64,000 nt of DNA from Hydractinia symbiolongicarpus (taxonomy: Eukaryota; Cnidaria; Hydrozoa; Anthoathecata; Hydractiniidae), in NCBI RefSeq assembly GCF_029227915.1, contig NC_079877.1, positions 30,653,851-30,717,850 on the forward strand. The letters are read 5' to 3'. Shown here in pieces: positions 50,381-61,213 of the stretch. The position numbers and the translations under genes were made by a program. Position 1 is the stretch's first letter. The number at the start of each line of letters is the position of its first letter. Below the pieces are notes generated by a model that was not told where the DNA came from, ran no database searches, and was given only the letters and a program-made list of their open reading frames with translations.

Positions 50381-50472
50381 GAACCAAGGGCCTGTAGCGT
50401 TTTTTGATATGGAGAGAATGGAAACGCGTACGTTTCATCCTCGTATCAAAAAACGCTACAGGACCAGGGTTC
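50381..50472. repeat. 92-nt imperfect hairpin
   Basis: A perfect 19-bp stem (CCTGTAGCGTTTTTTGATA at 50391-50409, complement at 50444-50462) encloses a second arm pair around GAAACG-CGTA-CGTTTC with small internal loops. A further GAACC/GGTTC pair lies outside. The size and bulged shape resemble a pre-miRNA or a very small palindromic MITE. Confidence 0.8.
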
Positions 50473-51032
50473 GAAGTTAGCGAGTCAATAATGCGTAGTC
50501 CAATTTTGTTTTAATTTATTGCGCGACCACTATTTTTGAAAATCGTAATCCAAATCAAACAATGTTAAACTCAGCAGCATCAAGCTAGCCAGATATGATG
50601 CTGAGTTTGACTAGGTTAAGATACAGAGTCAATAATATGATTAAACTTATACTTAAATGCAACAAACTGTTTATTATTTCTAAAGAAATTCGTGTTACTG
50701 AAAAAAAATTAGAGGACCATGAGAAAAGTAGATCCATAATGAGTGCTACCGGTAAGAAATATTCAACTTAAATTTCATTATCGAAGGCAGTATAGAGTCT
50801 CTGGCATTCTTTCTCTCTGGCATATTGATGGACATCGGTAAATCATTTTGTGAGTATGAGTGAAATTTTCATTTTTTATTGTTTAAACAACACCCAACAA
50901 CTGAATATTTTTGCCGATTAATGGTATTTTTTTTCGACTCTTGTTTTCAATTATTGACGGAAGGAACAGGAAAATAATTTTCTTGGAATGCAATACAAAC
51001 AACAAATCAAAAAAGGTTGTTATTTTTAACAG

Positions 51033-51378
51033 CCGTGCGAAAGTACGACCTGTTGTCGAGAGTCAGAGGTGACATTGGGCTTAAGAATGTTGATGTACCT
51101 TGGTACATGTACACTCATTCCAAAACAGGTCCCAGTCGAGGAAGATTTTTCTCATGAAAAACTGTGCAAACCCATTCATTGAACATTTGTGGGTTGATGT
51201 ATATCTTGGTGTTATCCACATTTACTATCATTTGTTTGTAAACTTAGAAAATTTGAATAGGAACATTTTAAATATAGATGATGAAGTGCATATGATTGCG
51301 CTACACAACTCTAAGGTGCTGAATACCCCTTATTTTATTTGGAAATCTTACGGACCTCTTTATAAGAGCACTATTGGG
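51033..51378 (+). pseudogene. Frameshifted relic of a transposon-type integrase-core protein
   Basis: One frame gives AVRKYDLLSRVRGDIGLKNV and GPSRGRFF (to a stop at 51155-51157). A second frame, from about 51153, gives FIEHLWVDVYLGVIHIYYHLF and IDDEVHMIALH. Together these follow the order of an animal integrase-core family in which R-V-R-x-D-x-G-x-E-N is followed by RGxF, a (Q)RIERLW-DV motif and an acidic IDDEVH segment. At least one frameshift separates them, and both ends are missing. Domesticated or mobile members of this family are common in cnidarians and fishes; this copy is broken. Confidence 0.6.
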
Positions 51379-51382
51379 TGAT

Positions 51383-51427
51383 TTAAGCATACTGTCGTTG
51401 ACTTTATGTCAACAACAGTATGCTTAA
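51383..51427. repeat. 20-bp inverted repeat with 5-base loop
   Basis: TTAAGCATACTGTCGTTGAC at 51383-51402 pairs with 51408-51427 with a single mismatch, loop TTTAT. It begins 5 bases after the integrase-core relic ends, so it may mark that element's boundary. Confidence 0.85.
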
Positions 51428-52304
51428 TGATAATTTAACATTTCCCTAATATCCACTTCCAAATAGCAATCAGTTGCAAATGTTGACAGTTTATGTCTGC
51501 AAATTCTTCCTTCAAATATTTCGCATTCGTTAATAGATTTATGCCGCGCCTTTTCTCCAATATTCTGAATATGAAGTAAAAACCTTTCTGTCTCAAATGA
51601 GGCAGCATTACAAGTGGCCATATTATACAGCATGACTTTTTTCTTTGTCGTTGAATGGATACATGGTTTCTTTGATCACATTAATGACGTTGTGACTCAG
51701 ATTTTATTGTTTTTCTTTAGATTTCTTTAAATAATATGAAATATCATCGTTCTTTCTTATTCCTAGTCGGTCGAGAACAATGGCGATAATTGTCGTACAC
51801 ACAAATGAGATTCTGTCCATTTTTGCCTAGTTGATATTGAGTTGTTCATTGCACTGATACCGATCCTTTGACTTGCCTCTTCAGCATTGATAGTTTGCTC
51901 TAACGTTAAATCAATAGGTGTAGTAGAAAAGGTTTTCTTGTTTGTGTTATACCAAGCCAGTCTTTTCTGAAATTATTACAAACTTCTGGTTGTGATTTAC
52001 GAAGCGTATTACTAGAATCACCTTATGAACAGTTAATTTGATTCATCGCGTAAAAATCAATTCTTACTTTTCACACTTCCATTAAAACTGTCGTATATTT
52101 GCAAACCCACGTAATTTAACCAAAATACAGAAGTTTTTTCCACGATTTCCCTTCTTAGTTTTAATGCAATAACTTGCATATTTGTGACAAATATCTTCTA
52201 TTCCTTTTGATAATTTGAGCTCAGTTTTATGTAATTCATCTCAATCTCACAAATCTACCTGACCTGCTTATAATCACACATGTAGTCATTGTCAACGTCT
52301 TTAT

Positions 52305-52344
52305 TATTTTGATTATGTTTGCAGAAACAAACATAATCAAAATA
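52305..52344. repeat. Perfect 17-bp inverted repeat with 6-base loop
   Basis: TATTTTGATTATGTTTG at 52305-52321 is perfectly complementary to 52328-52344. Intergenic, between the integrase-core relic and the gypsy fragment. No tail of U residues or gene is associated. Confidence 0.85.
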
Positions 52345-52779
52345 TCTGAAAAAGAACGGAAAGCTGAGACGAGGCGTCGACTTTCAGGTTTTCAACTAAC
52401 ACGATTCTAGAGAGAGACTCATCATACTCAGTCCACTTTCATTACGTTCGATCTGTACAACATCACACAAAGGAAACAGTGTCAGACGTCTGGGACGGCC
52501 ACCACAGTGTTTCACTGCGCAAAGAAGACCAGGTTTGTACTACTTGCATTAATCACTCCATAGGGTTGTTATAGAAATTTCACCTTGTATCACGGATACA
52601 TTGCCTATGGGAACGGTTATTCACAACGATTTGATGCTTTAGTATCTGACTTCTCGAACAAAATCAAGGTAACCGATAATTTTCTTTTTTCTCAGCTGCT
52701 GCTATCGCGAAATAAGGTGTACGCATTTTCGACAGGCCAAGGCTCACATGTATAGCCATCGATTGGCCAAAAACAAGTG

Positions 52780-53145
52780 TCGGATTCTGGTTATTTCAGA
52801 AGCATTCTTTGTGGGCAGGGAAAACTCTGTTCTGTTGCCATACTGGTCGGAACGCTGCTCTTGATGATAGTCGATTCGTCCATCCGACCGAAATAAGGTA
52901 TGCATCAATTGAAGACCAAGCATTGGCTGTTTCTCATGCTTTGGCGTTTCGCCTTAGGTTGTCAGGATCTTACCATTACAGTAGACCAAAAGCTGTCTAT
53001 TGCACTCTTTATGAATAGATCTCTCTACAGCATTCCTAACAACCGCCTACGGAATTTAGAACAGCTCATTGACGGTACCGTCCCTTGTTTAAAAAAAAAC
53101 GAGTTTCTGATGCACTACCACAGCATCTTGCTGGGGTCCTAAACT
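52780..53145 (+). mobile_element. Degenerate Ty3/gypsy pol fragment (RNase H region)
   Basis: Frame 1 gives HPTEIRYASIEDQALAVSHA and frame 2 gives DLTITVDQ and SIPNNRLRNL, in the order seen in gypsy RNase H (RYxxIExExLAV, LTI-x-VDHK, IPNxRLRNL). A frameshift lies near 52950 and the histidine of VDHK is lost. Flanks from about 52480 to 53290 look like decayed pol. The segment 53624-53947 might be a remnant of the same element's 3' end, but that is weak. Inactive. Confidence 0.65.
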
Positions 53146-54726
53146 AGAACGGCTAGTGTGTTATCTAATGACGTATCATATGATGCTGCATCGACTGCAT
53201 TGGATTCTCTGAAGTTGAGGAATTTTACGTCATTTCGTGTTTCTCTAGTAATGACTGGTGGGACAACTATTGACAAAAACTATTGAGATTGACATAAACT
53301 GTTATATCCTTTGTGTATTAACATACTAATATGCATATTTGATAACTATATTATAGCACAAGATTCCTCAATCACGTTAAAAATTGCGGAAGAACAAATG
53401 TCTGTATCACAAGATCTCTAGCCTAATTATTTTTCTAACTAAACACCAAACGGAAATAAACCTGTTAATGAACTCCCAGAATTGCATGAGCCATTGGTCA
53501 ATTGCAATTTTGGTGAATGAGATAAATCTTTAAACTATGAAGCAAAATCACTGGAGACCAAAAGAAATGATAATTAGCATTATTTTGGCTAATCAAATCA
53601 GTAAATATCCTTACTTATAAGACGTGTCACGGCATAACGCACGTCCTAAACTTCTCACACCACACAAGTTGTCCACCTACAAGGGTGAGCACAATTGTTT
53701 GAGAAATAGCAGTTTTTTGGCCACTGCTCAAAATAGCAAAACAACATCGTCTGTCGAATGCTCCGCAGCCAGGAGGTTACAGAAGTTCTGCTTTGGGAGA
53801 TGTGTAGGGTGGGTAAGGAGCGTACAGTTTCTGCGATGTCTGCATTATGAAAGAAGTAACATACAGCCCGCGAAAGTCCAGGAGAAAATAGGCCATACTG
53901 ACGTCCGCAAAAATAGTGTTTTTGAGAATTTAAATCTAACGAAATAACTTGAGATGCGGAGAAATTATATGTTGTACATTGGGGAGGAAAAACACATTTT
54001 TATAAAAGAAGATTTTATATTATAAGACTATTTTCAAATTGTGAGTGATATATACATTTTACCTCGTGAAAACATTATAACGGAAATTAATAACAAATTC
54101 ACGATATTGAAAACAAGAATAATTTTTTATTGAGAGGTCAAATAAAAACATGGGTTAAAATCTGAACACATACACAAGAAAGTAAGCGGAAAGTTCTATG
54201 AACTATTTGAACATATTTGTAAAATGTAAAAACATAAACACATAAAATAAATATTTTCGCAGCTAGAGAACCGCGCTTTAAAAACGGAATCAATTCAATC
54301 AGTCTGGGAGTTATTGAACCACAGAAAAGAGGTTCAATTTGGCGCGAAAATCCACGCGTAACATCTCATTTGCAATCTCTGAAAATAGATAAGTAAAAAT
54401 GGCGGTAAGAACAATAAATTTTGATAAATTTAATAACATGAACAAAAATCGAATATTCTGAACATTCTAAACATGTGCACGAAAAATAATGAATGCTAAA
54501 AATTACTTGAATAAGAATAAAACTACAAATACTTTTTTTCTCAAAAAGAAGGTTGAAAAATCCTCGCTGTTTTTCTCTACACAAGGCTTTCTTAATCAAT
54601 GACAAAGTAGCAAAAATAGAAATATTTCACAAGACTTATTTAAATTAAATATTTGCTTTATAAATTTTAAATTTTAACAAAATTAATTTCTGTTTTAAAT
54701 TTGTTCTCCTCCGCAGATATAAAAAA
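53146..54726. other. Non-coding stretch with retroelement decay and the 3' UTR of the RhoGAP gene
   Basis: 53624-53947 is open on the plus strand and could be the last remnant of a gypsy element. From about 54000 to 54726 the sequence is AT-rich and should contain the minus-strand 3' UTR of the RhoGAP gene. I see nothing else. Confidence 0.5.
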
Positions 54727-57700
54727 TTACAACATCTCGTAGTGAATACTATTAACATTATCATAATAAGACTTGCGATCATTATCATACAACGATGAAG
54801 GTCTTGCAGTTTGCTTTACATTTACACGACTATTTCGCTCGCTTCCACTTTTTAATGTTAAAGGAAAACTACCAATCTGTTTATTTTCACCAAGATAATG
54901 ATCCGAAGATGATTTGTGAACGGAATTCAACAAGTGCGGGTGAGATCTAGCCGACGCAAGTGACGTTGCTGAAACATGATGAGGACGGGGGTTCCGAGAC
55001 ATAAACTGATGAGTACGATGATCATTGGATGCAGCATCACGATAGTCACCCGATCTAAAATGTGGATGAAAATCGTCTGATGCATGATGGGAACGATAAT
55101 CTGTAGAAGTAATAGCTGAGAAGTCCATTGATATCGGTCTCGGCACTTCGGTCCTACTACTCCGATTAGGCGAGTGTGTATTTCGTCTCCGATCAATTCT
55201 TATGTTACCATGACTACCGTCTACATTATCTGTAAAGTCTTTCAGTGGTTCTTTATTATAATCCCTATGTGGTAGTTTCGGGTCATTACTTCTAGTTTTA
55301 GTCGACATTACTAGCCTATCATTAGCAGGGTGGTCCAGGCTACTTTCCATATGCGAGTTTAACTTTGGAACAGAAGAAACATTCAATCGTGGTACAGATG
55401 CAGAAGAAACATTCAATCTTGGTACGGACACGGCGTGCAGGCGACTATTTATATATTTACTATCTTCACGTGAACTACTTAACAATTCGTCGGAGTCAAA
55501 TCTCCTTGCAATATAACTAGAATGTCGATTTGTTGTATTAATATAATTTTGTGTGGTGTTCTTGTTAGAAGTTTTAGAGTTTCTTGTGACAACATTGTGT
55601 ATCTTTGGTTGTTGTTCTGTTCGCATGTATAAATTTGGATGAGATTTAGTTCTTTCATGTTGACACGGTGTTGTTCTCGACAAATCAGGCTGAGAAAATT
55701 GTGAGTCTTTTGATGTTACATTCAAGTCTTTGTTAACACTGCCAAACAGGGAGACTCGTTCCTTCACAGAACGAGACCTCGGTCTTATCTCGTCAACAGT
55801 TTTCGGTGTGTCAATTTCGTCCATGTTAATATATCTTGATAAAACTATTTCATGTGATTTATTGGAATCAACATGCTTACGATCATGTGACCTGTCACGT
55901 GATTGAACACGCTGGCTACCATTTTCTTTTTGAAGTTCTTCCGTTGAAAGTGACACCGCTTGTTGTTTTTTTAGTATAAAACTTTTAGTTTTCGGTGACT
56001 CATTGCCGTTGAAAGTTGGACTAAATCGCTCTTGTGTAGATTTTACCAGAGCTCCCGCCTTTGCACTTTCGAAACTATTTTGTCCGTCATTATAATCCTT
56101 TCTTGGAATCCCGCCATATTTAATGTGGTGTTCAGTCCTTTTTACTAACAAATCAAGCAGCTGTTCATCGTTGTCTTTCGGTGCACGGCTTTTTGGATCA
56201 AGCGCATCCTCAATCGACACATACACATGTTTTGGGTTTGATACCGGTGACATATCAACAACACGATTCTCTTTAGTGTCAGCTCGCTCGTTTGAATCCG
56301 ATGTAAATTTAGCTTCGATGTGCGCCTTATTCAACGGTGTGCCATTGTTAATAGTTGGCGTTTTGGATAACGTTTGTGAAACAATGGAATCTGAATTTGT
56401 GTTTACATAATTATGTGACGATTTTGTAGGCGTATCAAGTTCTATATGTGAAAAACTTTTATGTTTGACATGTATATTACTATTCGAAGATTTAACGTTA
56501 CTTTCCGTCTTATTAATTTGTGGTTGTACATCCCTTGATAAATCAGTCATACTTCTTGTTAAAAACCTATTTTGGATGTCATTAGAATGAGAGGATTGTG
56601 AACTTGGCCGCGGTTCAGTATAAATATGTGTAGTTATTTTACTTTCTATGTGATAGTTCTCTGGTGATAATGAACGAATTTTCTTTTGAGGAACATTTTC
56701 ATCGATGTCTCGCAAAACGTTTGATCCGGAACGTTGGTGTTTTCTTTCAGGTGAAGTAATTTGAGTCGAGCTCGCCTCAATTTGTTTTGATAGTACTTCA
56801 GAATTAACCGTTGTATTGGTTTGCGACAAATAGCCAGAATCGTGACTATCTGAAGGAGCGTGCTTACCTTTAAAAGGCAGCTGCGAGGGAGTGCGACTCT
56901 CACTTATAGGTAACTTCAAATCAGAGTTTAAACCTTGTTCGATTACATCACAAGTAAAATCACTTTTTACAATACCATTTTTAGAAGGTACGACATGAAT
57001 TTCAGTGTCTTCCAAACGTCGGAAATCAGTCGGTTCACCGATGGTGAAAGATTTTCGACTGCCTTTTTTACGAATTTCATCGATCGGTTTCGTCGTACTA
57101 GTCTTACGTAACACTTCTGGCGGATTTGACGTACTATTTTTACGCACATCCTTAGCGTTGATGTATTTTGCCGTGACCGAAACAACGGCTGACATTAAAG
57201 AGGTATTATCATCATCACTGTCTTTGAAGTTATAATTAAGACTTTCAACAGAAATAGCAGAACAATGTTTTTCAGTTGGTTGCACATCGAAACTACTAAC
57301 ACGTGGAATATGCCCACTGTCTGTCTGTTGTTTAGGAAGGTCTTGTAGGCGATATTCGCTTTGTGAACGTGTAGGCGTCCCAATGTGATGGATGTTCTTC
57401 ATGCTTGTTTTCTTGCGATAAGCGGAGGTTACGTTTGACTTCAGAATACTATCATCCTCAGATACACCGTCAGACTTCATTTTGGAAAAAAGACCAAACC
57501 ACTTCTTACTTCGTTTTGGAGAGTTCATATTATTTCTGATTTGCATCAAGTCTGCAGATCCGCGCCGGGTTGGATTAAATTTCAGTTTCGTACGTGCTTG
57601 TGCTTCTTCGATGGATAGTAAGGTGGGTAAAGGAGAAATTGGTGAAGCTGCAACTTTTGGTGGAATACTTGAAGAACGTAACTTGTGACGCGGACTGTTT

Positions 57701-60700
57701 GAAGCTAAAAATATTTAAGAATGGTCAAATGGAATGAAGGTAAGCTTGACAATCCTCATCTTCAGTCTCACAATAACATTAAAAATACGTAACAGGAAAA
57801 AACGTAGTAAACAAATCCCGTGGGACCACAATATATAGTTTTCCACATTTGTTGCAAAAATTTCAAGTTATGAAAAACCGAGATACAGATCGCGCATATA
57901 TGGATGTTCAACTTACAACTTCCTTCCAGAGACAAACTTTCTGAAATTTTCCTGTGTGGGAATATTCTCTGCCGCGCTTCTTCCAGTGAGATTAGTTTTG
58001 GTCCAGCACTAATAGTTGCTGATCGAGCGATTGTAGCTGAGTCTATACAAACAAAAAGGGAAGAATTATTCAGCATCACTATCAGCATATTCTTCCTTCG
58101 GAAGAGGATACTTCCGTCATACGACATTTTTAAAGTACAAAAAGAAAGTAACAGATAAATAGGTGAAAACAAATAACAAACAAAATATTAGAAGTGAAGT
58201 GGTGCATGGTCACACTAAAAAGTTAGTTGAAAGTCACATACAAAATAATTGGTTATAAGGACGCTATAACGTCAGCAACATCAGCAGTGACAACACTTAA
58301 CCAACAAAACGCGAATCAGTCAAAACTCAACTTCAAGTTAAGGTAAGTTACCTTCGGTTTCTTGTACTTCAGGGTAATATGCTATCGCTGCAGAAGCTAG
58401 ATTTTTATCAAAGAACACATCCACATTTCGAATCATGTATTCGACTATGATGGCCTGAGTACGAAATTCAGTCAATGCAGAAATTGAGTCGTCCGATGGG
58501 GGTCTAAAACACGAAAAAAAGAGTTTAGTGTAACTAGGGTAATAAAAATGACACAGTGACAAGAATAGCAGTACCGGTGTCGATTGCAAAGATGATGATG
58601 AATTAATTTCGTTAATTCTCGCGCAAATTAATTACTGCTTGATTTATTTTCGCGTCCTTAGCAGGCTAAGTTTTATGACCAACACTTATATTCGCGCAGA
58701 ATTCACTTAGCGCATCTAGGATTGATGTGACACCTTGTTAAGGTTACAAGATACTTGTTCCCCAAAATCTTCCGATTTATCACCGCCATCCTTAGCGTAT
58801 TTAATTTTCTCTTTATGTTTCGGCGTGGAATATTTTTGATATCGCGCACTTTTAATTTTTGTGCAATAGATATTTACATAGCCTTTTTTGTGCGAAAATA
58901 TTAACAGAAAAAATTTCAAGACATCACTTGTACTCTGCAATCATGTAACAAATCTTGTCGTTAAAAAATAAATTAATAAATATTCTAAAAATAACTTTAC
59001 GAACATACTACATACCGTAATAAATTGGGTGCCCAAACAATTGCAAGGTTTTTCGCAGTCATATTCGTTTCAGCAGCTTTTGAAGCGCAAAAATTTAAAT
59101 GCCGTAGAAGATAATTCATAGTCCTATAACAATGAAATTAACCGGTAATAATTCATGGTTGACACTCCCATTAAAATAGGAGATAGAAGACACAACATAC
59201 CTGTAATGTGGAGGAGGGAGTCTTTGTATCACGTGATGAAAAGCTACAGTTTTTTCGGTGTCGTCATCTTTACCAATAGCAAGCTAAAACAAAAGAAGGA
59301 CGCGTTTTAGTGAATATGTTCTTTCTTTTCACCAAGCATCAATAAAAAGCAATGTTCTTGTAGCAATGTTCTTATGATGTCTTGGTACAACTACTATTTT
59401 AACCATCGTCCCACTCAAAAATATATATCGAAAATAATAAATAAAAATAAATCTTGGGCGAATTAAAAAATGATGTTATAAATAAAAGACTTGTAAGGCT
59501 ATAGCCAATATTACGGTAAACGAAAGAAAATTACAGAGCTTATCTATACATGTAATTATATATAAAAATTAAACAAACAAAAAAATACACTTAAAAAAAT
59601 AAAAGCTTACCACAAACTTGTCATACAGTTCGTAGGTGAAAAGTGGGTTCGGTAATTCTCTGAAATAAAAGGTTGATATATTAAATCTTGTCGTGAATCA
59701 CGTCCTAAGGATAGACACAAATGTATGTTTGATGAAAGTTAAGCAAAAATTTACCTGAAGTATGTTTTAAGTAAAGAAGAGATACAGTGAATGTCATGTA
59801 GATATCTTGTGTCTTTTAAATTTGGTGGCTCGTCATCGTTATCAAACGAAACTCTACAATATAGTAAACTTCATTATCAGCAATATAGTTTTCATTATGA
59901 CACAGGTATGCATCAAAAAATTGACAGGTATTTCTGTTGAAGAAAATAAACCAGAAAAGTTTCATGACTTGAAGAAGTTTTGAGGTGGCTAGCATACAGA
60001 TTTGATAAGGATTATAGGGATGTAAAGATTTCTTTAAAAGCAAGTTTATTTAGAGAGTTTTTAAAATGGTTCTCAATTTGAAAAAGGGTCAAATTGCAAC
60101 CCTGAAAAAAAACTTTTTTAGTCATAGCAATAATGACGTTTTCGAATGAAAGTTGACAGGGTAGTGGTACCTTAATCGTTGCAAGTTCGACATGATACCA
60201 GACAGTCGATAAATACCATCAACAACACCATGTTCTTCAATCACTTCAGCACATAGCTGAAGCACAAGTGGAATATCCCGTCCAATATGAGCTAATCTTT
60301 CGCCCAAATCACAACCGAACACACGTTCACGCAGAATACCATGCTGCATCAACTCGTCCTTACTCGGTCTGGATTTAAAGAAGAATCGCAAAAAATTGAT
60401 AAACTTTCCTCTTCGCTTTGAAATTGGTCTTGATTGAAGATGAGCGAGAATTTGATCATTGATTTCTTTTTCGCGAAGAATTTCAACACAATGCGACGGG
60501 AAAAAGCCAACCTGAAAAACAAAAAAAAAAGTCTGAAAATAAACCAAAAAAAATATCTATAAGATATTTGAAATATGTATAAAAGTGATGAGTAATGAAC
60601 CTCAATTTATCAAAGAAAACTACGAAGGTAGACATCTGTTTACCTCAAATCCTTTCTTCCCTCTCCACCATATAGTCTCCTCCACAGGTGGGATGTCAAT

Positions 60701-61213
60701 GACGGATATAAAATCACCAACTTCAAGCGTCATCTCATCTGGTGCTTGTGCTTGGTAACGCTTTATAACACGCCCTGCAGCAACGGCCGGTACATTTATT
60801 GCTGAATCATCAGCTTCCATGACGACCAGGTGGTTGCCGTGGTTATCAAGCTAAACAAACAGAAATATACATACTATATGTAAAACCAAATGGCGGATCA
60901 CTGTAGTTCGATTTCATAACGAGAAAGGAGTTATTAGAAAATCCTCAAAAATGAATATGGCTTTAAAAGTTCATAAAAAGAAAATATAAGGGGAGCACGT
61001 TTTCGAGTTAGAACTAGAGTAATTCAAACAAGAGTCGTAACGTTTGCAGAAAACAGTTCAACATGCCATATAAACAAGTATGGCGGATGTAGCAATTATT
61101 TACACAGCTTTAAAACGTACCTCTAGCCAGTTCAATATGGGTCCACAATTCACATTGTTGCCAGCAACTTCGGAGAATCGTGATAAGTATAATTGTAATT
61201 GCTGCACCATACT
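54727..61213 (-). CDS. PX/SH3/RhoGAP protein of ARHGAP32/ARHGAP33 type (5' end outside window)
   Basis: Exons on the minus strand: 61213-61121, 60850-60644, 60511-60171, 59853-59755, 59659-59611, 59283-59201, 59123-59016, 58503-58352, 58042-57920, 57704-54727, all in phase, about 1410 residues. The first gives the end of the PX domain (LSRFSEVAGNNVNCGPILNW). SH3 follows (VIKRYQAQAPDE to VGFFPSHCVEIL), then RhoGAP with the arginine finger in GIYRLSG (Arg codon 60208-60206), the DIHCISSLLKTYFRELPNP block and NLAIVWAPNLLR. The last exon alone encodes 992 low-complexity residues rich in Ser, Arg, His and Asn, as in ARHGAP32/33 tails. These proteins stimulate GTP hydrolysis by Rho, Rac or Cdc42 at membranes and synapses. 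The PX start should lie to the right of 61213 or beyond 64000. The acceptor of the first exon listed (61213 or 61211) is uncertain. Confidence 0.9.
55375..55435 (-). repeat. In-frame short tandem repeat in the RhoGAP tail
   Basis: The tail contains consecutive copies of a nine- or ten-residue unit, SVPRLNVSSA / SVPRLNVSS / VPKLN. The DNA copies are nearly identical, suggesting a recent unit duplication in a disordered region. Confidence 0.8.

Noticed and set aside
50686-50751. Exon-like segment whose donor is in phase with the acceptor at 51033
   Set aside because: The integrase-core similarity continues through the 51033 boundary region as a simple relic, so the splice match is probably coincidental.
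56123-56410. Plus-strand open frame inside the RhoGAP tail exon
   Set aside because: Antisense shadow of a long coding exon; no family signature or splice context.
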